Below, piece after piece: positions 1 to 10,400 of a stretch of 64,000 nucleotides of DNA; the stretch's first letter is position 1; each line of letters begins with the position of its first letter. The notes under the pieces are model-generated. The model ran no database searches, was not told where the DNA came from, and saw nothing but the letters and a program-made list of their open reading frames with translations. The position numbers and the translations under genes are program-made. The stretch comes from Sebaldella termitidis ATCC 33386 (GTDB lineage Bacteria; Fusobacteriota; Fusobacteriia; Fusobacteriales; Leptotrichiaceae), in contig NC_013517.1 in assembly GCF_000024405.1 (NCBI RefSeq), positions 1,860,001 to 1,924,000 on the forward strand, in the 5' to 3' direction.

Positions 1-96
1 ATGAATCTTCTTTCAGAGGAAAAGCTGCTGGATGAATTGAAAAATTCAGAGACTGAGGAAGAAGTATATAATTTATTAAGAGAAAAAATAAAATAA
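1..96 (+). CDS. PTS EIIA component, C-terminal end only (partial)
   Basis: The frame is open from base 1 and ends in TAA at 94-96. It encodes about 31 residues of acidic, amphipathic helix. The gene begins upstream of the window, so the internal ATG at base 1 is probably not its start. The call rests on position: it lies 15 bases before a galactitol-type EIIB and is followed by EIIC, the usual EIIA-EIIB-EIIC order. A helical tail of this kind is typical of fructose/galactitol-type EIIA domains. No active-site histidine is present in this fragment, so identity is inferred from context. Confidence 0.5.
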   Translation: MNLLSEEKLLDELKNSETEEEVYNLLREKIK

Positions 97-111
97 ACGG
101 GAGGAAATATT

Positions 112-390
112 ATGAAAAGAATTATCGTAGCATGCGGTTCAGGAGTAGCAACATCACAAACAGTAGCTTCAAAGGTAGAAAAGCTTTTGAAGGAGAAAAA
201 GATAAATGCAAAGGTAGAGGCAGTGGATATAAAATCACTGAAAACATATTTAAAGCAGAGTGATGTGTATATTTCCATAGTACCGGCCAAGGAAGAGGTG
301 GGAATACCCGTATTAAGCGGAATACCTTTTTTGACAGGAGTAGGGGTAAATGAAGAACTGGAAAAATTAATCAAAATAATAAACAGTTAG
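112..390 (+). CDS. gatB: PTS galactitol-type EIIB component
   Basis: A 92-residue cytoplasmic EIIB domain that receives phosphate from EIIA on a cysteine and passes it to the incoming sugar or polyol. The N-terminal beta strand runs into the loop IIVACGSGVATS, in which Cys8 is the expected phosphorylated residue. Its length is that of a free-standing galactitol-family IIB. The start is preceded by GGGAGG. It is co-directional with the EIIA tail and with EIIC. The family is clear; the substrate is not, because galactitol-type IIB proteins serve several polyols and sugars. Confidence 0.88.
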   Translation: MKRIIVACGSGVATSQTVASKVEKLLKEKKINAKVEAVDIKSLKTYLKQSDVYISIVPAKEEVGIPVLSGIPFLTGVGVNEELEKLIKIINS

Positions 391-437
391 AGCAGTAACA
401 GCAGAGCAATAAAATATCTAAGGAGGTTATTTAAGTT

Positions 438-1799
438 ATGAAAGAGATTATCAACTATATTCTGAACGATTTGGGAGCGCATGTTTTTCTGCCTATGATA
501 ATGATAATAGTGGGTCTGATAGTCAGAATGAAATTTAAGGATGCATTTTCATCAGCATTAACACTTGGTGTGGCATTTCTGGGGATGGGAATGGTTCTTG
601 GATTTATGTTTAATTCCATAGGGCCTGCATCCGAAAGCTTTGTAAAAAACACAGGACTGCAGTTAAATGCAATTGATACAGGATGGTCTCCGCTGGCTTC
701 TGTCGCATGGGGATGGCCGTATGCATTTTTTCTTTTTCCGATACAGATAGGGATAAATATAATTATGCTTGCCACAAAACAGACAAATACCCTGAATGTG
801 GATTTATGGAATGTATGGAATAAAATTCTTACAGCAGTATTTGTAACGGCAATTTCGGGAAGTGTAATAGCCGGACTTGCGGTTGGTGCGGTAGAAGTAT
901 ATTTTGAGCTGAAAAACTCTGATCTTACACAGGCTGAGGTATATAAAATAACCAAGATTCCGGGAGTGGCATGTCCACATTCTATGGCACTGTTTAATGT
1001 AATAGTATATCCCTTTGATCTGCTTTTGAGAAAAATTCCGTTTTTTAACAGACAGCTTGATGCAGAACATCTTAAGGATAAAATAGGAATATTTGCAGAA
1101 AATCATGTGATGGGTTTCATAGTGGGAATACTTATAGGAATATTTGCAAGATATGATGTGAGTCAGATACTTACATTAGGTGTACAGGCTGCAACAGCAT
1201 TAAGAATATTTCCCATGGTGGCTAAATTATTTATGGAAGCCCTTGCACCTATTTCAGATGCAGCAAGTGAATTTATGAAGAAAAGATTTCCCGGAAGAGA
1301 ATTTTATATCGGGCTTGACTGGCCGTTTCTTGCAGGATCCTCTGAATTATGGGTAACTACTATAATTCTGGTACCTATTACAATATTATTTGCTGTAATA
1401 CTGCCGGGAAATAACGTACTTCCGTTCGGCGGGATTATTAATATCTGTATAGCTGTTCCTCTGCTGATAGTAACAGGCGGAAATCTTCTCAGAATGATAG
1501 TAATAGGAATAATAACTACACCGGTTTTTCTATATGTAGGTACTTATTTTGCACCGACTATAACTGAGCTTGCAAGAAAAGTAGGTACAGTGGAAATTCC
1601 TGCCAATTCAATGATAACCTGGTCAAGTATGGAAGCCCCAGTATTCAGATTTGTCTGGTCATATGCTTCCGGAGTAATGAAAGGAAATTTTACGGGAGTT
1701 ATTTTTCTGGCAATATGGCTGGCTTTGTGGGTTTTTTATGTGAAGGGCATGAAGAAAAGAAGGGAAGAAGAACTAAACGCAGAAATGGCGGAGGCATAA
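438..1799 (+). CDS. gatC: PTS galactitol-type EIIC permease
   Basis: A 453-residue polytopic inner-membrane protein of galactitol-family EIIC type. It forms the transport channel for the substrate phosphorylated by EIIB. It has many hydrophobic segments of 18-25 residues, a long loop around residues 195-220, and a basic C-terminal tail (about residues 437-445). Length matches the family. AGGAGG lies upstream of the ATG. A single base separates its stop from the ATG of the PfkB-like kinase, indicating translational coupling. The set lacks an obvious polyol-phosphate dehydrogenase, so the substrate may be a ketose, or the dehydrogenase may lie upstream of the window. Confidence 0.9.
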   Translation: MKEIINYILNDLGAHVFLPMIMIIVGLIVRMKFKDAFSSALTLGVAFLGMGMVLGFMFNSIGPASESFVKNTGLQLNAIDTGWSPLASVAWGWPYAFFLFPIQIGINIIMLATKQTNTLNVDLWNVWNKILTAVFVTAISGSVIAGLAVGAVEVYFELKNSDLTQAEVYKITKIPGVACPHSMALFNVIVYPFDLLLRKIPFFNRQLDAEHLKDKIGIFAENHVMGFIVGILIGIFARYDVSQILTLGVQAATALRIFPMVAKLFMEALAPISDAASEFMKKRFPGREFYIGLDWPFLAGSSELWVTTIILVPITILFAVILPGNNVLPFGGIINICIAVPLLIVTGGNLLRMIVIGIITTPVFLYVGTYFAPTITELARKVGTVEIPANSMITWSSMEAPVFRFVWSYASGVMKGNFTGVIFLAIWLALWVFYVKGMKKRREEELNAEMAEA

Positions 1800-1800
1800 A

Positions 1801-2742
1801 ATGATATATACATTCACTTTGAACACGGCAATAGACAGAATAATTTACTTTGAAGAGGAGCTGGAAAGAAAAAAAAATAATAAAATTTCACATTATTTAT
1901 ATGATGTAGGCGGAAAAGCAACACATGTTTCCATAATTCTGTCACAGCTGGGAATAGACAATATTGCGGCAGGATTCATAGGGACAGAAAAAGGCGGACT
2001 GCTTAAGGAGCTTTTGAAAGAATATAACGTCAAATCAGAATTTATAGTACAGGAGGGAAAAACAAGAGAATCCTTTGTACTTGTGGATAATTCCGGAAAA
2101 GGAAGCTTTATGATTACAGAAAAAGGATTTACAGTAAATGAGGAGTCATATGAAAAAATTATCGGTTATATAAATGAAAAACTGAAAAAAGGAGATGTAG
2201 CAGTATTTGCAGGAGGTCCCCCTCCGGGAATAGACGAAGAAAAATACAGAAGACTTTTGAGGGCGGCCAATGAAAAGGATGCAAAGCTGTTTGTGGACTG
2301 TTCGGGGAAATTTTTGAAAACAGCAATACTGGAAACTCCTTTTTTGATAAAGCCTAATAAAGACGAATTTGAAGAATTTATTTCAAAAAGCGGAATAAGT
2401 GATGAGAATGAATATATACCTTATATGGAAAAGTTGCTGGATTCCGGTGTGAAAAATGTTTTGCTGTCTCTGGGAAAAGACGGAAGTATGCTTGCAATGG
2501 AAAACAGAGAAGTATACAGAGTATATCCTCCAAAAATAAAAGAAATAAATGATACGGGAGCAGGAGATTCATTTGTAGGAGGAGTAGTAGCGGGAATTGC
2601 CGGAAACGGCGATCTGCTTGAAGCGGTAAAATCTGCTACGGCAATAAGTGCTTCCAAAGTAGCAAGTGGAATGAGTTCAGGATTTAATAACGAAGAAGTA
2701 GAAGAGTTTTTGAAAGAAATAAAAATAAAAAAATTAAAATAA
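1801..2742 (+). CDS. PfkB-family kinase, 1-phosphofructokinase / tagatose-6-phosphate kinase type
   Basis: A 313-residue ribokinase-fold enzyme expected to phosphorylate the sugar phosphate delivered by the PTS, giving a ketose bisphosphate. The N-terminus (YTFTLNTAIDR) and the GGKATHVS segment (residues 37-44) are the substrate-binding signature of the FruK/LacC subgroup. GGPPPG is at 138-143 and KPNKDE at 184-189. The C-terminal NDTGAGDSF carries the anion hole and catalytic base Asp256. It lies between EIIC and a class II aldolase, so kinase then aldolase is the likely order. FruK and LacC functions cannot be separated from sequence alone. Confidence 0.85.
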   Translation: MIYTFTLNTAIDRIIYFEEELERKKNNKISHYLYDVGGKATHVSIILSQLGIDNIAAGFIGTEKGGLLKELLKEYNVKSEFIVQEGKTRESFVLVDNSGKGSFMITEKGFTVNEESYEKIIGYINEKLKKGDVAVFAGGPPPGIDEEKYRRLLRAANEKDAKLFVDCSGKFLKTAILETPFLIKPNKDEFEEFISKSGISDENEYIPYMEKLLDSGVKNVLLSLGKDGSMLAMENREVYRVYPPKIKEINDTGAGDSFVGGVVAGIAGNGDLLEAVKSATAISASKVASGMSSGFNNEEVEEFLKEIKIKKLK

Positions 2743-2756
2743 CTGAGGAGGAAAAG

Positions 2757-3416
2757 ATGTTATATCAAAAAGAAAGAGAAGAAATGTGTGAAGTGGTAAA
2801 GGTAATGTTTGACAGGGATTTGACGAATGCAGCAGGCGGGAACTTAAGCGAGAGAATGAATAAAGAGCATTTTATAATGACACCGACTCTAATGGCACAG
2901 CAGCAGCTCTGCAAACTTGAGCCTGAAGATATTCTGGTAGTAGATAAGGAGCTTAATGTAATAGAAGGGAGAGGAAAAGTAACAAGAGAAATAAATATGC
3001 ATATGGCTATATATGAAGTTTCTGATTCAGTAAAAACAGTAATACATGCCCACCCGAAAGAAGCTATGGTTTTTGCATGTCTCGGGCTGGAAATAGAGCA
3101 TTTGTGTGAAAATACCGTAAAACTGGGAAAAGTAGAAACACTTCCGTTTTCTACGGCTACTACAGAGGAGCTCGCAAAGACAGTAAAGGATTATATGACA
3201 AAAAGAAAAGATGAACTGGAAAAACATCCGATAGCGGCACTTTTGAATAAGCACGGAATTATACTTGCAGATAAGAGCGGATTAAAAGCGGCATATGATG
3301 TGCTTGAGAGAATAGAGTACGAGGCTTATGTGAACATTCAGGCAAAGCTTCTGAGACTAACAGAGCATATTGATTTAAGTGATGACAGAAAACTAAATTA
3401 TAATATGGAGGAATAA
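2757..3416 (+). CDS. Class II aldolase/adducin-family sugar-phosphate aldolase
   Basis: A 219-residue enzyme of the L-fuculose-phosphate / L-ribulose-phosphate aldolase-epimerase family, which uses a divalent metal, usually zinc. Visible signatures are the phosphate-binding GGN (27-29), a likely catalytic Glu78, the HAHP metal ligands His97 and His99, and a third metal ligand His166 in NKHGIIL. These assignments come from the family pattern. AGGAGG lies just before the ATG. It follows the PfkB kinase, so it probably cleaves a ketose phosphate or bisphosphate to triose-phosphate products. Epimerase activity is the main alternative. Confidence 0.83.
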   Translation: MLYQKEREEMCEVVKVMFDRDLTNAAGGNLSERMNKEHFIMTPTLMAQQQLCKLEPEDILVVDKELNVIEGRGKVTREINMHMAIYEVSDSVKTVIHAHPKEAMVFACLGLEIEHLCENTVKLGKVETLPFSTATTEELAKTVKDYMTKRKDELEKHPIAALLNKHGIILADKSGLKAAYDVLERIEYEAYVNIQAKLLRLTEHIDLSDDRKLNYNMEE

Positions 3417-3417
3417 A

Positions 3418-3600
3418 GTGACAAAGTTTGAACAGAGAGTACTGGTTATTTTAAGTTTTCTGCTTTTGATCATAGGTTATGTTTCAGGAAATATTATAAT
3501 TAGTTTATTTGCCCTTTTTATAAGTTTATTATTATGGAAGAAAAACAAAAAAACGGATACATACAGAGGAGGAAAAAATGGAAATAGAACTGACAGTTAA
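3418..3600 (+). CDS. Small membrane protein of PTS operon
   Basis: A 60-residue protein starting with GTG one base after the aldolase stop. It has two hydrophobic segments, about residues 8-25 and 27-41, followed by a basic, polar tail. The region before its GTG contains GGAGG inside the aldolase end. The last 23 bases overlap the HPr-like gene in another frame, so the two are probably translationally coupled. I do not recognise a family. A membrane anchor for the downstream phosphocarrier is possible but unsupported. Confidence 0.55.
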   Translation: MTKFEQRVLVILSFLLLIIGYVSGNIIISLFALFISLLLWKKNKKTDTYRGGKNGNRTDS

Positions 3601-3838
3601 CAATGCATCAGGACTGCATTCCAGACCGGCCGGAAAGCTGGTAAATACAGCGGTAAAATTCAAATCGGAGATAATGCTGTATAATGGAGATAAAACAGCT
3701 AATGCAAAAAGAATTTTATCACTTTTAAAATTAGGGGCAAGTAAAGGAAGCAGAATAAAAGTAGTTATTGAGGGAGAAGATGAGAAAGAAGCTATGACGG
3801 AGATAAAAAGATTGTTTTATAATAATTTCGGAGAGTAA
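3578..3838 (+). CDS. HPr-family phosphocarrier protein lacking the regulatory serine
   Basis: An 86-residue HPr-fold protein. The active-site loop GLHSRPA places the phosphorylated histidine at His14 (His15 in standard HPr). In ordinary HPr of Gram-positive type, Ser46 lies in a motif like NAKSIM and is the target of HPr kinase. Here the motif reads NAKRIL, with Arg45 at that position, so regulation by HPr kinase should be impossible. The AGGAGG of this gene lies in the overlapping upstream frame. As the last gene of a PTS operon it is probably a dedicated carrier for this EII complex rather than the cell's general HPr. Confidence 0.85.
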   Translation: MEIELTVNNASGLHSRPAGKLVNTAVKFKSEIMLYNGDKTANAKRILSLLKLGASKGSRIKVVIEGEDEKEAMTEIKRLFYNNFGE

Positions 3839-3857
3839 GAAAATTAATTTTCGGGAA

Positions 3858-3887
3858 ACAGACATGTGTGCGGCATGTCTGTTTTTT
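3858..3887 (+). terminator. Rho-independent terminator of PTS operon
   Basis: A 9-base stem ACAGACATG / CATGTCTGT with a 7-base loop is followed directly by a run of T. It lies 20 bases after the HPr-like stop codon. Confidence 0.88.
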
Positions 3888-4304
3888 GTCGGGGTGAGAC
3901 AGCTGTGTCATGAGTGAAGATTTTCAGGAAATTATTAGAAATCTTTGAAATAGAGAAGGAGCTTTTGACATAATCAGAAAAATTCAAGCCAAAAACAAAT
4001 AATTTTTTTACGTTATTCATAATTTTAATTATGGTATAGAAAATAGACCGGTTTATAATATGTTAATCGAGACCTTATAATATAAAGTAATATTTTTACA
4101 GTCAAGTTTTCAATAGCTGAAATAAATGAAATATTTTTTAAAGATATTGTGATTTTATAATTAATAGAAGGATAATTTTTTTAAATAATAAACATACTTA
4201 GAAAAAAATTTGAAGCTTAATATCATATAAAAAGGTAAAACATAGTATAGAAAAATGAAACATTTATATAATTAAATGTGTGATACTAGAAATAATCAAT
4301 TTGT

Positions 4305-4333
4305 TTGACAGAAAGAATGAAAATTAGTATAAT
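4305..4333 (+). promoter_or_regulatory. Consensus sigma-70-type promoter of autotransporter
   Basis: TTGACA at 4305-4310 and TATAAT at 4328-4333 are separated by exactly 17 bases, a full match to the housekeeping consensus. The predicted start of transcription is near 4340, giving a leader of about 75 bases. Such a promoter predicts strong, largely constitutive expression of the autotransporter. Confidence 0.82.
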
Positions 4334-4415
4334 TATTTATCTATAGAACGTTTGTTTAATATTTTGAGGATACAATTGTTCATTTAGATTGATATAATTG
4401 AAGGAGAGAGAAAAA

Positions 4416-7400
4416 GTGAATAAAAAATTATTTACACTGTTAGCATTAAATACTTTAGCAGCAATACCAGGAGAGGCAGCAGGAATTAAAACAGACAGAC
4501 TGTATAATAACATTACAAAAAATGTTCAAGCCGGAAAGTCAAATAATGAAAATTACAAGCTGATAGAAAATATCTTAAAGCAAAAAAACAAAGAACTAAA
4601 AGACTTATATTTACAGGGAGATTATATAGTAAAACCAGAATATCTGGAATGGCAGATATTTTTTAGCAGTTTTTACTCTGAAAACTCAAAAGGCGAGCAA
4701 AAAAATATAGGAAAAATTATTATGACTGACAGTGAAACACAGGCCAGAATACCAAAACAGTATAAATTTGGTGTAACAATACCTATGAAAACTATAACAG
4801 ATCTAAATATATCACCGGAGCTAAAAATTGATAAATTAGCTGTTCAGCCAATAACGGTAAATGCACCTGGTGTAATACCGATAAAAATACCTATAGTAAC
4901 CATATCAAGTATAACATTACCTGAAATAACAATTGATTCAATAACTTTGCCGACAGCTCCGGAAGTTACGCCGATTAATATGAATGTATTAAGTGTAGTA
5001 GAAGTACCTGAAATTATACTTCCTGATATAACAGTAGTAAATTTCAAGATAGATAATCCGGCAGTTATAGGGACAAACTATACGGGAGTCAGTACAGGCG
5101 GAACTATAACTTCTACAACGGTAAATACTTCAGACAGTACTGTTTCAAGTATCAAAAACAGTTCTGGAACTTATCAGGTGGGATCAGGTCAGACATTAAC
5201 TTTAAACGGGAATAAAAATATAGGGGTAGAAATATTAGAAAATAAATCTTCAAATACACTTAATGCTGTTAATAACGGGACTATAATTTTAAACGGTGAC
5301 GGAACAGGAACTGTAAAAAATCAGGCTGCTTTTTTATTAAATAATGAAACAGTAGCTTCTACAAGACAGATTAGTATAATAAATAACGGAACTATAAATA
5401 TAAATTCCTCTGAAAGCGTGGGTATTCAGCTCAGACCTGATGCCGGAGGAATATTGGAATATGGAAGTAATTCAACAACTGGGATTATTAATGTCAATGG
5501 TTACAGAAGTTACGGAATGATGACAGTGCCAAATAATAAAATAAGCGGCGGAGGGCAGTTTTATAAAGGGACTGGGACTTCAAGCAGTCTTGAAAATGTA
5601 GGGACAATAAATGTACAGGGGGATGAGGCATCAGCCTTTTCATTGCAGTATAAAATCAGGGATCCTCTTAACTGGAAGTCAACTTCTATAATAAATATAG
5701 GAATGAGTGACCCAAATCAAAACGGGGACGGAAATATTCCGGGAAATAATCCCAATCTGGTAGAAGGAGCAATGGGCCTTTATTCACAGGTAACAAATGA
5801 TTATTATATAGATGGGGCTGGAAAAAAATACGGACTCGGGGCTCTAGCAAACTATGGTACCATAAATATTGGAGAATATGCTTTGAATGTTGCCGGAGTG
5901 AGATCAGAGGGAGGTACGGCAGATTCATTAGCAGCTGTCACAAATCAGTCAGGAAATATAAAAATAACTGGTAAAGGAAATTATGGAGTAGTAGTAAATA
6001 GTGAATTTGCTACTGGTAGTAATGGTACAGACCTGCACTATGGCGTTGCCGGACAACCAAGAAAACAGGGATTAATTGATATTAAAGCTGGTAAATCAGT
6101 AGGTATTTTGGTGTTAAAAGGTGGTAAAGGTGCTAATACCGGAATAATAAATATAGATTTAGGAAATTATGATTCAAATCTTCAGAATGAAAATTCCATA
6201 GGATTTTATATTGTGAATGGTACTGGTGAAAATTTAAATAGAGATACAGTAGTTGCTTCTCAATTTCAGTCTAGAGGCCAGATAACAACAACAGGTAAAA
6301 ATGCACATGCAGTGGTGGTGAAACGTGAAGTCAAAAACGCAGCCGGTACTGATTATATAGATTCTACATTTACAAATAATGGATTAATTCAAAATAATAC
6401 TGCCGGAACAATTGGAATATATGCAGAAAATGGAGCTTCAATAATTCATACAGGATTTTCTACTTCATTTGGGAAGTCAGAGATAATATCCGGTGCCGGA
6501 GCAATCGGGATATATGCAAAAGGACTGAAAGATTCAAGTGATCCGGCAGCAGCAGGAGATAAGACGACTGTAACAGTGAGCGGTCCGATAACAGTGGGTA
6601 ACAGTACAGGTACAAATACGAGTGTCGGTATACTGGCAGAAGGTGATACCTCAGAAGTAACATTTAATACAGGTGCAAAGCTGTCTCTAGGCAATGATTC
6701 CATAGGAATTCTGCTAAAAAACACCAATATAGCAGATTCAATAAAAATTAACGCATTACAATATAATATGGGAAATAATTCTATATTTTTATATGGTGAA
6801 AAATCAACATTGAAAATATCTGACTCATTAACAGCTTTGAACGGAACTGCATTTTCATCATTAGGAACAGATTCCACAATGCTTTATGCAGCCAATAATT
6901 CACATATTAGTATAGACAGCGATATTACGCTTCCATTAAGCGGAAAGCCGTCTTTATTTACTAATTTATATGTAGCGGAAAACAGCGATGTAACATTAGA
7001 GAATGGAAATACATTAACAATAACACCAGCGCAAAAGACTGGATTGGTATCGTTTTCAGCAGATGGTAAATACTTTAGTGACGGAACAACAGCAGTTGTA
7101 ATAGATAATACTAAAACCGGTTCAATAAATAAAGGGATAATTAATATTAATTCTGATAATTCCGTAGGAATGTATACATTATACGGAACAGCCAAAAATG
7201 ATTCTGCCGGAGTTGTGAATGCAGCCGGTCAAGGTAGTGTAGGTATGTTTGGAGAGGAAAATTCAATTATTGAAAATAAAGGGACACTGACACAGAGTGG
7301 TGTTTCAAGTATAGGAATATACGGTAAAACAGAGTCAGATAAAACATTAGTACCTGATACACATAAATTAGCTATAAACAACAGCGGGACAATTAATGTG

Positions 7401-10400
7401 AATTCTAACGGCAGTTTAGGTATTTATGCTTCAAACAACAGTACAGATCCTGCTGTCAGCAAAGCTGAATCAGTGATAAATCACACATCTTCCGGTACCC
7501 ATGCGATAAATGTAGCAGGAACAAAATCAGTGGGAATTTTTGCTGATAAATCTACAGTAAAGCAAAATGGTAATATTAATCTGACTGGAACGAACTCAGT
7601 GGGTGTATACGGCCGTTCGGGTACTGAAATAATCGGCGGCGGGATAATAGATCTGAATACAAATAATCAAAATCAGGTGGCCTATTATATAGAAGGAAAT
7701 ACGGGAACATCATATGACGGTACGAAATTAACAGGCAGTTTAGGTACTATAAATGGTTATGGGATAGGCGTATATGCTAAAAACGCTGAAATAGATGATT
7801 CATGGGCTGACTTGGACGTAACAGCCGGAGCCGGTAATGGTAACGGAGTAATAGCGCTGGCATTAGTCGGAAATTCCAAATTAGACGGTTATACCGGAAC
7901 AATAAAAACCGGTGATACAGTAGGAACAAACTATGCTGCTGCCCTTTATCTAAATGGGCAGAATATCTCGGCACCAGGTCTAAGTACTAACTTATCAGGA
8001 GGATCAAATGCAGTAGGGTTATATGCTGCGAACGGAAGTAACCTTTCATACAGCGGTACAATTAATGTAGGGAACGGAATAACAGCCGGGACGGGAATAT
8101 ATATCGGCGGTAATTCGACTGTCACTCTGAAAGGACAGATAAATTTAAACGGAGATAACGGAGTAGGAACATATATAGAATCAGGCTCTACATTCACATT
8201 TGACACAGGAAGTACTATGAATTTTTATGGAAACGGTGTGGGCTATTACGGTGTTGCCGGTTCTGTGATAAATGACAATGGAGGAACTATAAATGCAAAT
8301 GGTCACGTAGTAGAAAGAGTACGTTCCTTAAATGGTACGATAAATATCACAGCTAATACTACTATTGCGTCTAATAATATTCTTGGTCATGTTATAAACG
8401 GGGAAATGAACATAAATTCAGGAGTTACTGTAAATTCCAAAGGAGACGGAATAGTCGGAATATTTGCAGACGGAATGAAAACAGCCGGATCAAATCCATA
8501 TGAGGGAAATAATTTTGGAACAATAGATTTATCAGTATCCAATAGTTCTACCGGGATGTATTTGTCAAATGCCAGAGGTCAGAATAAAGGTACAATAAAA
8601 ATAAAGGATGATGGAATTGGTATTTATGGGGTAAATATAAATACTGATATCTATAATGAAGGATTAATTTCTGTTGGTGAGAATTCAGCTGGAATCTACG
8701 GGGACGATATTAAGTCGGTTACAAATCTTTCTGTCGGAAGTATTGAAAGCACAAAAAATAGTAATGTAGGAATTTATATAAAAACAGGAGCAGACAGCAT
8801 TACAAATGCAGGAACTATAAATTTATCCGATGATTCAACCGGGATTTACGGAGAAAATACTGTTATTAACAACAACGGAAATATTGCTGTAGGAAATAAG
8901 GCAGAAACATCTTCAGTGGGAATATACGGGATGGGTTCTGTAATAAATAATACAGGTAATATAAAAACAGGTAAAATGGGTGTAGCATTTTATGCTGAGA
9001 ACTCTGTAATAAATATAAATTCAGGAAACATAGATATTTCAGATTCAGGGACAATGGTATACGGGAATTATTCCACTATTAATTACAACAGCGGGATTGA
9101 TCTTACGGCTTCCGGAGAACCGCTTGTTTATTTGATAAACAGCAGTATGAATTTTAATGGTGTTGATATCTCTGCTTCAAAAGGCGGAGTGACACTGTAT
9201 CAGGAAGGAATTTCGTCAATAACAGGTTATAATAATCTGATTTTAGGAACAGGAGCAACTGGTATATATGGAGTTAATACAGACATAATAAATTCAGGAC
9301 AAATAAAAACCGGAGAAAACAGTATAGGAATTACAGGAATTGATTCTAATATAAATAATAACAGTACCATTTCAGGAACAGAAAAAGGAACGGGGATTTA
9401 TTCAGAATTAAATACATCAGGCAGATCAACAGTAATCAACAATAATTCTTCAATAATTCTGGATAAAGACCAGTCAGTGGGTATATATATAAATACAACC
9501 GATAATGCAGGAAACGTTTTAGGAAGCACAACAGTAAATAATATAGGAAGTATACAACTAGGAAATGCTTCAAGTCTTGATACGGCAGCAATAGGGATCT
9601 ACGGAACCGGCGGAGTTACTATTAATAACAGCGGTTCGGTTAATGCCGGCACTAACTCAATTGGATTATACTCTAAAAATGGCAGTACTATAACTAACGG
9701 CGGTATAATACTCGGGGATCAATCAGTGGGTGTATATCAGTCAGGGGGAACTGCGGTAACAGCCGGGAATATCTCGGTAGGTGATAATGGAGGAGTAGCG
9801 TTATTTGCAGATAACGGAGCTGAATTAATAAATAATTCAGCTAATGTAAGCGCAGGAACTAACAGTGTTTTAGGTTATTCTAAGAATAGCGGTACAAAAT
9901 TAATAAATAACGGTAACTTAACCGTTGGTACAGAAAATGTAGGATTTTATACAAATTCTGGAAAAATAGAAAATAACGGGATATTAACATCGACAGGTGA
10001 TGGTGTAATATTTTTATATGGTAAGTCAGGAGAAATAGTTAATAATAATAAACTGGACAGTTCTACAAATGATTACGGTGTGGGAATTTACGGAGAAAAT
10101 ACGAATATTATTAATAACAATGATATCTTAGTAAAAAATTCCATAATAACAGATCTTGATAACTTAGCCAATGAGGCTAACAGATTTGCTGTGGGAATTT
10201 ACGGTAATTCCGGAAAAATAGAAAATACCGGAAATATTCAGATTGGTGAAAGAGGAATCGGAATATATTCATATAACCAATCCGGAGATATTGTAAATGC
10301 AGGGCAAATAAAATCTTCTTCTGATTATGCAATGGGAATTTATGCTTCTAATGGAAACGGATATGAAATAAAAAATACAGGAAGTATTGAATTAAGCGGA

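Larger units (their letters stand above)
3839..4415. other. Intergenic region between PTS operon and autotransporter
   Basis: This 577-base stretch has no convincing gene. It begins with the terminator of the PTS operon and ends with the autotransporter promoter and ribosome binding site. The part between (about 3890-4300) is very AT-rich, has several stop codons in all frames and no clear repeat or RNA structure. Confidence 0.6.

Noticed and set aside
455-1106. Minus-strand frames within the PTS EIIC gene
   Set aside because: They lie opposite an unambiguous membrane permease gene and have no translation signals.
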